NCBI GenBank assembly: GCA_900555545.1
Contig: USLQ01000082.1
Coordinates: forward strand, 1 to 5,683
From: an uncultured Oscillospiraceae bacterium
Lineage (GTDB): Bacteria; Bacillota; Clostridia; Oscillospirales; Acutalibacteraceae
DNA length: 5,683 nucleotides
Direction: 5' to 3'
Within the stretch, counting starts at the first letter, position 1; every line of letters begins with the position of its first letter. Below the pieces are notes generated by a model that saw only the letters and a program-made list of their open reading frames with translations, was not told the origin of the DNA and did not search any database. Positions 1 through 5,042 of the stretch are shown here, piece by piece. Position numbers and translations under genes: made by a program.

Positions 1-32
1 TTCCGCCGCAAAAAATAGCACCTACATATTGC

Positions 33-66
33 ACAGGCGCCGGAAAACATCCGGCGCCTGTTTTGG
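33..66 (+). terminator. Intrinsic terminator, U-tract on the plus strand
   Basis: A perfect 12-bp GC-rich stem (33-44 with 50-61) closes a 5-nt loop (45-49). On the plus strand it is followed by TTTTGGTTTATT, a usable U-tract. On the minus strand it is followed by GCAATATG, which is a poor tract. It therefore looks best suited to a rightward gene whose end lies at or left of the window edge, converging on the DUF1667 gene. A plus-strand TAG at 16-18 (reading F-R-R-K-K-stop from base 1) could be that gene's end, but this is too short to judge. It may also partly terminate the leftward operon, whose last stop codon is only about 7 bases away. Confidence 0.75.
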
Positions 67-67
67 T

Positions 68-421
68 TTATTCCGCCTTTAAGTCCCGCGTGGCAACAAA
101 GTCCACCCCAGTACCACAGATATCCGGCACCACGACCTGCCCCAGATGCACTGGCGCCTGCAACACCAGACCATCGAGGGCCTTCATCGCCTCAAAGATC
201 CTCCCTTTGGGGATGGGGGCGCTCGTCTTGACGGGACAGCGCGGGTACATCCCCCCTTGTACTGCCACTGTACTGGTAACGGTACGTGTCGGATTTTTCA
301 GTTCGGTTCGGCCATATTCCGCCCCACGCGGGCAGCGGTTCCCGGTGACTCGGTAATCGTTCTCCTCGTCCACACACAGCCGGCACCCCTGTGGACAGAC
401 GATGCAGATCAGCTCTCGCAT
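68..421 (-). CDS. DUF1667 small cysteine-rich protein, third subunit of the GlpA-like operon
   Basis: This 117-residue cytoplasmic protein has no signal peptide or membrane segment. The N-terminus carries Cys6, Cys9, Cys13 and Cys30 in a C-X2-C-X3-C-X16-C arrangement followed by Pro-Arg-Gly. This resembles the N-terminal [4Fe-4S] motif of molybdopterin oxidoreductases, so cluster binding is inferred rather than shown. Further cysteines are at 16, 62 and 102. Proteins of the DUF1667 family are usually encoded directly after GlpA-like and pyridine-nucleotide-type flavoproteins in Firmicutes and Thermotogae, as here, and probably act as an electron-transfer or scaffold subunit. The start ATG at 421 lies inside the 3' end of the upstream gene (13-base overlap). 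It is fixed by GAGGAGG at 435-429 with a 7-base spacer. The gene is complete and last in the operon. Family assignment is confident; biochemical role is not. Confidence 0.9.
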   Translation of the reverse strand: MRELICIVCPQGCRLCVDEENDYRVTGNRCPRGAEYGRTELKNPTRTVTSTVAVQGGMYPRCPVKTSAPIPKGRIFEAMKALDGLVLQAPVHLGQVVVPDICGTGVDFVATRDLKAE

Positions 422-1689
422 ATTTTCGCCTCCTCAATTTTCACGGTGATGGGTCCTTTTGCCCGATCGAGCAGCGCGCGTGGCAGGGAAATCCGCTCCA
501 TTTCCCCTGGCGCCATATGATCCCTGCGGTAACGGGCGAGCTGTTCTCCGCCGCTTGTAACTATAACCGCAGCATCGCGGAAAATCCTACGCACGCGGAA
601 AAAGATTTCCAAATTTTTTTCCACTTGTTCCACCCGTACCCGCTGCGGAACCGTATAACTGACCCCGGAACCGCACTGGAGTTCCGTCTCCGCACCGCCC
701 GTCTGCCCAGTGAGCGCATAGGCGGCGGCCGCAGCCCCGGCCCGCTGACTCTCCGCGGTGACATAGTCCACCAGATCGTGCACATGCAGCACGTTCCCAC
801 AGGCAAATACGCCGGGGGCGGAGGTCTCCATATTTTCACATACAGCGGCGCCATTGGTACGCGGATCCATTCGGATCCCCGCCGTACGCGTCAATTCGTT
901 TTCCGGAATAAGCCCTACGCTGAGCAAAATTGTATCACAGTCAAACGTCCGTTCCGTCCCAGGGATAGGGCGGCGCTGTTCATCTACCTGCGCGACCACG
1001 GCCTGCTCCACGCGATCCCGACCGCGGATTTCCACAATCGTATGGGAGAGGTAAAGTGGGATCCCATAGTCCTCCAGGCACTGCACGATATTTCGGTTCA
1101 GTCCGCCGGAATAGGGCATAACCTCCACACAGGCGAGCACCTTGGCGCCTTCAAGCGTCATGCGCCGTGCCATAATCAGGCCGATATCTCCGCTGCCAAG
1201 GATCAGTACGCGCTTGCCGACCATATAGCCCTCCATATTCACGTAGCGCTGGGCCGTACCTGCTGTGAACACACCTGCCGGGCGTGTGCCGGGGATTCCA
1301 ATCGCTCCGCGCGTACGCTCCCGGCACCCCATTGCCAGTACGATGCTTCGCGCTTGCAGGACCTGATAACCGTACTCCGCGCTAACGGCGTACACTATAT
1401 GCTGGGACGCATCCAGCGTGAGAACCATTGTATTTAGCCGAACCTCGATCCCCGTACCTTTAAGCATCTGGACAAATCGTCCCGCGTACTCCGGACCCGT
1501 CAGTTCCTCTTTAAAATAGTGCAACCCAAACCCATTGTGGATACATTGGTTGAGAATGCCGCCGAGCTCTTGGTCACGCTCAAGGATCAGCACCCGCTGC
1601 GCACCGTGTTCATGCGCGCTCAGGGCTGCCGCAAGTCCGGCCGGCCCGCCGCCCACAACGATCACATCATAGACAGGCTCACACATCAT
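409..1689 (-). CDS. NAD(P)/FAD-dependent oxidoreductase, second subunit of the GlpA-like operon
   Basis: This 426-residue soluble flavoprotein has the two-dinucleotide-domain fold of pyridine nucleotide-disulfide oxidoreductases. An FAD-binding GGGPAG lies at residues 13-18 with the acidic end of its second strand at Glu37. A second Rossmann motif, GSGDIG, lies at 165-170 with Glu189 where an acidic residue normally favours NAD over NADP. A GVFACGN segment (293-299) begins the second FAD-contact region. No redox-active CxxC disulfide is seen, so this is not a thioredoxin-reductase-like enzyme. It occupies the place of GlpB in the operon and probably passes electrons between the GlpA-like subunit and NAD or another soluble carrier (inference). 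The start ATG at 1689 overlaps the preceding TGA as ATGA, behind a purine-rich GAGGGGGG; the next codon is also ATG (1686) and could be the true start. The frame stays open about 158 codons further upstream, but that part is antiparallel-frame noise within the GlpA-like gene. Confidence 0.9.
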   Translation of the reverse strand: MMCEPVYDVIVVGGGPAGLAAALSAHEHGAQRVLILERDQELGGILNQCIHNGFGLHYFKEELTGPEYAGRFVQMLKGTGIEVRLNTMVLTLDASQHIVYAVSAEYGYQVLQARSIVLAMGCRERTRGAIGIPGTRPAGVFTAGTAQRYVNMEGYMVGKRVLILGSGDIGLIMARRMTLEGAKVLACVEVMPYSGGLNRNIVQCLEDYGIPLYLSHTIVEIRGRDRVEQAVVAQVDEQRRPIPGTERTFDCDTILLSVGLIPENELTRTAGIRMDPRTNGAAVCENMETSAPGVFACGNVLHVHDLVDYVTAESQRAGAAAAAYALTGQTGGAETELQCGSGVSYTVPQRVRVEQVEKNLEIFFRVRRIFRDAAVIVTSGGEQLARYRRDHMAPGEMERISLPRALLDRAKGPITVKIEEAKICES

Positions 1690-3128
1690 CGCCGCCCCCC
1701 TCTCTGTTTCGTCCGCCCAGTCAGCGGGAACGACTGTGCCCGGTCCTGTGGTATTTTCAAGGGATCGAGCCCCAATTCCCGGCTGAGGATCTCCATCACA
1801 CGCGGCCCACAAAAGCCTCCCTGGCACCGGCCCATCCCGGCATTGGTGCGCCGTTTGATTCCGTCGATGCTGCGCGGTGGGATAGGGGTGTGGCAAGCGG
1901 CCGCGATTTCGCCCTCCGTCACAGTCTCGCAGCGGCAGATCACGTGTCCATATGCCGGATCCTGACGGATTCGTTCCGCCTGCTGCTGCGCACTCAGTTC
2001 GCGGAAACGCACCCGCTTTTTGGGTGTGACAGGAGTTTGCTGATCTCTCAGAATCAGTCCCGCCTCCCGCAGCAGCTTCACTGCGTACTCCCCGACAGCC
2101 GCAGCGGCCGACAGGCCCGGGCTCTTCATCCCGGCCAGATCGAGCAGTCCGGGCGCGGCCCACTTGATTACAAAGTCACCGGCATCTGTATTCGCACGCA
2201 CGCCGGCAAAGTTTCGGATGGACCTGTTCAATTTCAATCCCGGTACACTCTTACGCGCGGCCTCCGCCACAGCGGCGAGACCGTGGGCTGTCGTGGCGGT
2301 ATTTTCGCCGTCTTTAATATCTTCCGCATTTGGTCCGACAATCAGGTTCCCATGAACTGTGGGGGCGACCAGAACGCCTTTCCCAGCTCGGGTCGGGCAC
2401 TGGAAGATCACATGGTGTACCATCTGCCCCTCCGACCGGTCGAGCAGGTAGTACTCTCCCCGGCACGGCGTCGTGTGAAAGTCCAGAGGGGCCGCCATCG
2501 CGTGGATCCGGTCCGCCTCCACACCGGCCGCATTGAGGACAAACCGCGCCTCAAACGCCCCGCGCTGTGTATGGATCCGCCAGCCGCCAGCAGGGCTCCG
2601 CTCCAGATCGGTCACCGCCGTCTCCAACTCCAGACGGGCGCCGTTTTCCACAGCATTTTCCGCCATAGCCAACGTATATTCCCACGGGCTCACAATTGCC
2701 GCCGTTGGAGCATACAGAGCCCCCTGTACCTGGTCAGATAGATTGGGCTCCATCGCCAACACCTCGGCTTGGTTCAGGAGTTTCATCCCATGCACGCCAT
2801 TTTCCCGTCCGTCAGCATACAATTGACGCAGATGTTCCAGATCCTCCTCATCAAATGCCAGCACCAGACTGCCCACCTGCCGGTAGGGCACGTCCAATAC
2901 TTCACAGATCTCCCGCGCCAACGCCACACCACGCACATTCATCCGTGCCATGAGAGTGCCCGGCCGTGCCGAATAGCCCGCATGCAAAATCGCGCTGTTT
3001 GCTCGTGAGGTTCCCATGGACACATCGTTTTCCCGCTCCAGGATCAGAACCTCGGCCCCATATCCGGACAGATAATAGGCTGCCGCCGCCCCGATAACGC
3101 CACAGCCGATGATTGCGACATCCACCAT
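1686..3128 (-). CDS. glpA: GlpA-like FAD-dependent glycerol-3-phosphate dehydrogenase subunit with BFD-type [2Fe-2S] domain
   Basis: This 480-residue protein joins a DAO-type flavoprotein domain (about 1-375) to a C-terminal BFD-like [2Fe-2S] domain (about 393-445). The FAD-binding motif is GCGVIG at 8-13 with Glu31 at the end of strand two. The S-R-A-N-S-x3-H-A-G stretch at 41-51 is typical of the GlpA/GlpD group. A conserved NFAGVRANTD is at 306-315 and an FAD-contacting GMKSPGLS near 333. Cys398, Cys400, Cys435 and Cys440 form the C-X-C-X34-C-X4-C cluster site. Known relatives oxidise sn-glycerol-3-phosphate to dihydroxyacetone phosphate. That substrate is inferred here from the family, the adjacent glpP and the leader terminator; another 2-hydroxyacid-type substrate is possible. 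It is first in the operon, and its stop overlaps the next start by 4 bases. The start at 3128 follows AAGGGGG (3144-3138) with a 9-base spacer. It is somewhat shorter than Escherichia coli GlpA, and there is no membrane anchor. Confidence 0.88.
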   Translation of the reverse strand: MVDVAIIGCGVIGAAAAYYLSGYGAEVLILERENDVSMGTSRANSAILHAGYSARPGTLMARMNVRGVALAREICEVLDVPYRQVGSLVLAFDEEDLEHLRQLYADGRENGVHGMKLLNQAEVLAMEPNLSDQVQGALYAPTAAIVSPWEYTLAMAENAVENGARLELETAVTDLERSPAGGWRIHTQRGAFEARFVLNAAGVEADRIHAMAAPLDFHTTPCRGEYYLLDRSEGQMVHHVIFQCPTRAGKGVLVAPTVHGNLIVGPNAEDIKDGENTATTAHGLAAVAEAARKSVPGLKLNRSIRNFAGVRANTDAGDFVIKWAAPGLLDLAGMKSPGLSAAAAVGEYAVKLLREAGLILRDQQTPVTPKKRVRFRELSAQQQAERIRQDPAYGHVICRCETVTEGEIAAACHTPIPPRSIDGIKRRTNAGMGRCQGGFCGPRVMEILSRELGLDPLKIPQDRAQSFPLTGRTKQRGGRR

Positions 3129-3164
3129 CTTCTGATTCCCCCTTTTCTCCCCCCATACCTGGAA

Positions 3165-3215
3165 TAAAAAAGAGCACCAAAAATACGCCTGCCGCAGGCG
3201 CGTTTCTGCTGCTCT
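3165..3215 (-). terminator. Leader terminator of the glp operon
   Basis: Read on the minus strand, AGAGCA (3215-3210) pairs with TGCTCT (3176-3171) at the base. CGCCTG (3200-3195) pairs with CAGGCG (3191-3186) at the top around a CGG loop. The middle pairs as well except for one G/G and one C/A mismatch, giving a long nearly continuous hairpin. The base runs straight into six T residues (3171-3166). On the plus strand no T-run follows the hairpin, so it acts leftward only, in front of the GlpA-like gene. Confidence 0.88.
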
Positions 3216-3232
3216 ATTCTCTACTCCAGAAA
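3203..3232 (-). promoter_or_regulatory. Possible antiterminator helix competing with the leader terminator
   Basis: On the minus strand TTTCTG (3232-3227) is complementary to CAGAAA (3208-3203), with 18 nt between them. CAGAAA is part of the ascending arm of the leader terminator, and AGAGCA, its basal strand, would lie in the loop. The two structures cannot form together. This is what a protein-stabilised antiterminator would look like, but the helix has only six mostly weak base pairs and could be chance. Confidence 0.35.
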
Positions 3233-3263
3233 TGCAAGGATATTCTTATTTGATCTCGTTTTT

Positions 3264-3292
3264 ATTGTAACCAGTATCCTTATAAAAAGCAA
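3264..3292 (-). promoter_or_regulatory. Promoter of the glp operon
   Basis: On the minus strand a -35 box TTGCTT (3292-3287) and a -10 box TACAAT (3269-3264) are separated by exactly 17 bases, in an AT-rich setting. It lies upstream of the leader terminator and points at the GlpA-like gene. Boxes match the housekeeping sigma-A pattern at 4 of 6 and 5 of 6 positions. Confidence 0.7.
3266..3279. promoter_or_regulatory. cre-like sequence overlapping the operon promoter
   Basis: TGTAACCAGTATCC matches the CcpA catabolite-responsive consensus TGWAANCGNTNWCA at all but two positions. One mismatch is in the central CG, which is usually important. It covers the -10 box and part of the spacer, where a bound repressor would block transcription. 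Glycerol genes are commonly under carbon catabolite repression in Firmicutes, but this single degenerate match is weak evidence. Confidence 0.25.
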
Positions 3293-3329
3293 GAGGCAAT
3301 TTCCACAAAATAATTATATAAATATCAGT

Positions 3330-3357
3330 AAAATATACGATATAGTTGATATATTTT
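3330..3357. repeat. AT-rich inverted repeat between the divergent promoters
   Basis: AAAATATA (3330-3337) and TATATTTT (3350-3357) form perfect 8-bp arms around a 12-base centre. GATATA also occurs twice nearby, at 3339-3344 and 3348-3353. The surrounding segment (about 3299-3370) is extremely AT-rich, so such a repeat may arise by chance. Its position between the two divergent promoters makes an operator or bent-DNA role possible but unproven. Confidence 0.25.
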
Positions 3358-3437
3358 TAACAATTTTACCTACAGTACACGCACACCTTTCCCCCTGTGG
3401 ACACAAGGATTGGATTGTCTTTCCCCGCACACAGCAC

Positions 3438-3466
3438 TTGGATTCTCCCCGCGCTTCTGCTATAAT
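3438..3466 (+). promoter_or_regulatory. Promoter of glpP, extended -10 type
   Basis: A perfect TATAAT (3461-3466) is preceded directly by TGC, an extended -10 element. TTGGAT (3438-3443) sits 17 bases upstream as a partial -35 box. Transcription would start near 3473, about 47 bases before the glpP ATG. A small palindrome, GGTCttGACC (3473-3482), lies right at the expected start and could be an operator or nothing. Confidence 0.75.
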
Positions 3467-3519
3467 GAATTGGGTCTTGACCGTTCAGGATATCATCTAT
3501 TTACAGGAGTTCCCGCCGT

Positions 3520-4086
3520 ATGAAACAAAAACTGCTATCGACACTGGAAGATATGCCCATTATTATTGCCATTAAGGATGACGGGGGGCTTGAGCGTTGC
3601 CTGTGCTGCGACAAAAAGGTTGTCTTCGTGCTCTACGGCTCCGTCATCACGATCCCGGAGATCGTCCGTCGGCTGAAGGAGGCCGGAAAGTTTGTATTTG
3701 TGGATATCGACTTACTGGACGGTCTCTCCGCCCGGGAGGCGGCGGTAGACTACCTCCGGCAGAACACAGAGGCTGACGGCATCATCAGCACCAAGGCCGC
3801 GCTCATCCGCCACGCCAAATCCCTTGGATTGACAACAATCCACCGAACTTTTCTGTTGGACAGCCTAGCCCTCGCCAACCTGCACAAGTCGGGCAGCCAC
3901 AACTACGCCGACTTCATCGAAATCCTGCCCGGGCTAATGCCCAAGCTGATCGCCCAGTTGAGTCAAAAGCTCCCGTGCCCGCTGATCGCCAGTGGCATGA
4001 TTGCGGATAAGGAGGACGTCATCAACGCCCTGTCCGCAGGCGCCACGGCAATCTCCAGCACCTTACCCGACGTGTGGGAACTATAA
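3520..4086 (+). CDS. glpP: GlpP, glycerol-3-phosphate-responsive transcription antiterminator
   Basis: This 188-residue cytoplasmic protein matches the GlpP family in length and motifs throughout. These include FVDIDLLDGLS (60-70), GIISTK (87-92), IEILPG (133-138), PLIASGMI (154-161), the AGATAISST stretch (173-181) and a near-terminal Trp186. The family has a TIM-barrel-like fold. The Bacillus subtilis member binds leader RNA of glycerol genes and prevents termination when glycerol-3-phosphate is present. Its target here is probably the leader terminator at 3165-3215 of the divergent operon (inference from position). The start ATG at 3520 is preceded by AGGAG (3505-3509) with a 10-base spacer. 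It has its own extended -10 promoter and ends in a terminator shared with the convergent neighbour, so it is a single-gene unit. Four cysteines (27, 29, 30 and 153) are visible, of unknown relevance. No glycerol kinase or facilitator gene is in the window. Confidence 0.93.
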   Translation: MKQKLLSTLEDMPIIIAIKDDGGLERCLCCDKKVVFVLYGSVITIPEIVRRLKEAGKFVFVDIDLLDGLSAREAAVDYLRQNTEADGIISTKAALIRHAKSLGLTTIHRTFLLDSLALANLHKSGSHNYADFIEILPGLMPKLIAQLSQKLPCPLIASGMIADKEDVINALSAGATAISSTLPDVWEL

Positions 4087-4097
4087 ACCTGATATTC

Positions 4098-4141
4098 AAA
4101 AATGCCTGTGAGCCGGAAAGCTGGCTGCACAGGCATTTTTT
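4098..4141. terminator. Bidirectional terminator between glpP and the EFR1-type gene
   Basis: AAAAATGCCTGTG (4098-4110) pairs with CACAGGCATTTTT (4128-4140), with one bulged G at 4127. An inner AGCCGG/GCTGGCT helix has an AAAG loop. A-runs on one side and T-runs on the other give a U-tract in both directions. It starts 11 bases after the glpP stop, and the TAA of the leftward gene (4142-4140) lies inside its T-run. Confidence 0.9.
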
Positions 4142-4910
4142 ATTTGCAATTTTCAGGGAGCCAAATCTGGTTTTCCTTACGCCCTGCACAAGCATTCCCA
4201 ATCCGCTGGGCAATCGCCTCGACCGTACCAGCGGGGAGAGAACGCGCCCCGTTCGGACATACAGATACGCACCGCATACAGGAGATACAATGTTCCGTAT
4301 TCGTCTTTGATGGATCCTCGCGCGGAATCGCGCCCACCGGACACCTTTGAGCGCACAGTCCACAGCGGGTGCAAGATTCCCCCACCTGAGGTTTGGCGCC
4401 GCCGTGGGCCGCCTTGTAAGGGCGGTTCCCCGGCAGACGAAGCGAAAAATCCTGCGTGGTGCTCAAAAGCTGCTGGAGCGCGCCGCCGAATTCCCGCAGC
4501 TTTATCAAGTCGTCCGCATCCGGACGTCCAGATGCAATACGGTGCACGATGGAATGCTCCGCCACCGCCGCAATCCCAGCGGCTACGCGGAATCCACTGC
4601 GCTCCAGCACGTCCTGGAGCTCCGCAAAGGTGTCGTCATAGTCCCGGTTGCCGTACACGACGACTGCCACTGCTGCTGCACCGTTTCCGCGCAGGGCGGC
4701 GATCCGCTCCACAGCCGGAACCGGAACACGCCCGCCAAACGACGGCACAGCAAAGAGGCACCGGTCCGCCCTATCAATCTCAATGGCTGAAAAATTCTCT
4801 TCCCTGCTGCACAGATCGTGGGCGGAAAATGGCCCATGCATCCCCCCGGTGACAGCGTTTAACACCCGCTGAGTCCCGCCGGTGGGGCTGAAAACAAACG
4901 TATGGATCAT
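4140..4910 (-). CDS. EFR1-type flavodoxin-ferredoxin fusion protein
   Basis: This 256-residue soluble electron-transfer protein has an N-terminal flavodoxin-like domain (about 1-160). The FMN-phosphate loop SPTGGT is at 8-13, with PSFGGRVP at 56-63 and YGNRDYDD at 86-93. The C-terminal 2x[4Fe-4S] ferredoxin domain has Cys180, 183, 186 and 190 (C-X2-C-X2-C-X3-C-P), then Cys208, 211, 214 and 218 (same spacing). Proteins with this architecture are common in anaerobic Firmicutes; their partners are generally unknown, so only a redox-carrier role is supported. The start at 4910 follows AAAGGAAGG (4929-4921) with a 10-base spacer. A three-codon ATG-AAT-TAA lies between the binding site and the start, too close to the site to initiate well. 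It is a single gene with its own promoter and shares a terminator with convergent glpP. A link to the glycerol operon is possible only by proximity. Confidence 0.9.
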   Translation of the reverse strand: MIHTFVFSPTGGTQRVLNAVTGGMHGPFSAHDLCSREENFSAIEIDRADRCLFAVPSFGGRVPVPAVERIAALRGNGAAAVAVVVYGNRDYDDTFAELQDVLERSGFRVAAGIAAVAEHSIVHRIASGRPDADDLIKLREFGGALQQLLSTTQDFSLRLPGNRPYKAAHGGAKPQVGESCTRCGLCAQRCPVGAIPREDPSKTNTEHCISCMRCVSVCPNGARSLPAGTVEAIAQRIGNACAGRKENQIWLPENCK

Positions 4911-4944
4911 TTAATTCATTCCTTCCTTTATATTGTTTTATTTA

Positions 4945-4972
4945 AGTATATCATTTTTGCACTATTTGGCAA
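4945..4972 (-). promoter_or_regulatory. Promoter of the EFR1-type gene
   Basis: On the minus strand TTGCCA (4972-4967) and TATACT (4950-4945) are 16 bases apart, and TGA directly before the -10 box makes it an extended -10 element. The transcript would start near 4938 and leave a leader of about 28 nt. The -35 box lies at the exact centre of a dyad. Confidence 0.72.
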
Positions 4973-4986
4973 TCGTTCGCAAAAAT
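4953..4986. repeat. Inverted repeat centred on the -35 box of the EFR1-type gene
   Basis: ATTTTTGC (4953-4960) and GCAAAAAT (4979-4986) are perfect 8-bp arms separated by 18 bases. The centre of symmetry, 4969.5, coincides with the middle of the -35 hexamer at 4967-4972. The left arm falls in the promoter spacer. The geometry fits a repressor operator, but the regulator is unknown and chance cannot be excluded in AT-rich DNA. Confidence 0.35.
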
Positions 4987-5042
4987 TAAGACTTTCCGCC
5001 GGCCGTATCAAGTATAAATTCAGCACCGGCTGACGAAACTGT

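Larger units (their letters stand above)
3129..3257 (-). promoter_or_regulatory. glp operon mRNA leader, probable GlpP-controlled attenuator
   Basis: The predicted transcript start (about 3257, 7 bases past the -10 box) leaves an untranslated leader of about 130 nt before the GlpA-like start codon. It contains no convincing leader peptide, but it does contain a strong intrinsic terminator (3165-3215) between promoter and gene. A terminator placed there would stop all operon expression unless read through. That is the arrangement known for GlpP-regulated glycerol genes such as Bacillus subtilis glpD, and glpP itself is divergently encoded next door. The mechanism in this organism is therefore an inference from context plus visible structure. 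Confidence 0.75.

Noticed and set aside
391..1437. A 348-codon plus-strand open frame opposite the NAD(P)/FAD-dependent oxidoreductase gene
   Set aside because: It is antisense to a gene with clear FAD and NAD motifs, has no recognisable domain and has a low-complexity His/Arg-rich composition. Long antisense frames are expected in GC-rich coding DNA.
1690..2163. Upstream extension of the oxidoreductase frame by about 158 codons
   Set aside because: This stretch is fully inside the GlpA-like gene in another frame, is Arg/Gly/Ala-rich with no motif, and the flavoprotein fold begins right at the ATGATG at 1689-1684.
2902..3180. Minus-strand frame starting in the leader terminator and overlapping the GlpA-like start
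   Set aside because: It is out of frame with the conserved FAD-binding motif, its starts at 3180 and 3155 lack a proper ribosome binding site, and it is Gly/Arg-rich without family resemblance.
3299..3404. Possible replication-origin-like element: ATTTCCACA (3299-3307) and minus-strand GTGTCCACA (3404-3396) resemble DnaA boxes around an AT-rich segment
   Set aside because: Each matches the consensus at only 7 of 9 positions, there are just two, and the flanking genes are not origin-associated. The AT-richness is explained by divergent promoters.
4911..4919. Minimal upstream frame ATG-AAT-TAA just before the EFR1-type start
   Set aside because: The purine-rich binding site is almost adjacent to this ATG but correctly spaced from the ATG at 4910, so initiation at the short frame is unlikely.
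5013..5018. TATAAA as a possible -10 box for the glycosyltransferase gene
   Set aside because: No acceptable -35 hexamer lies 15-19 bases upstream and there is no TGn extension, so the promoter could not be placed with confidence.
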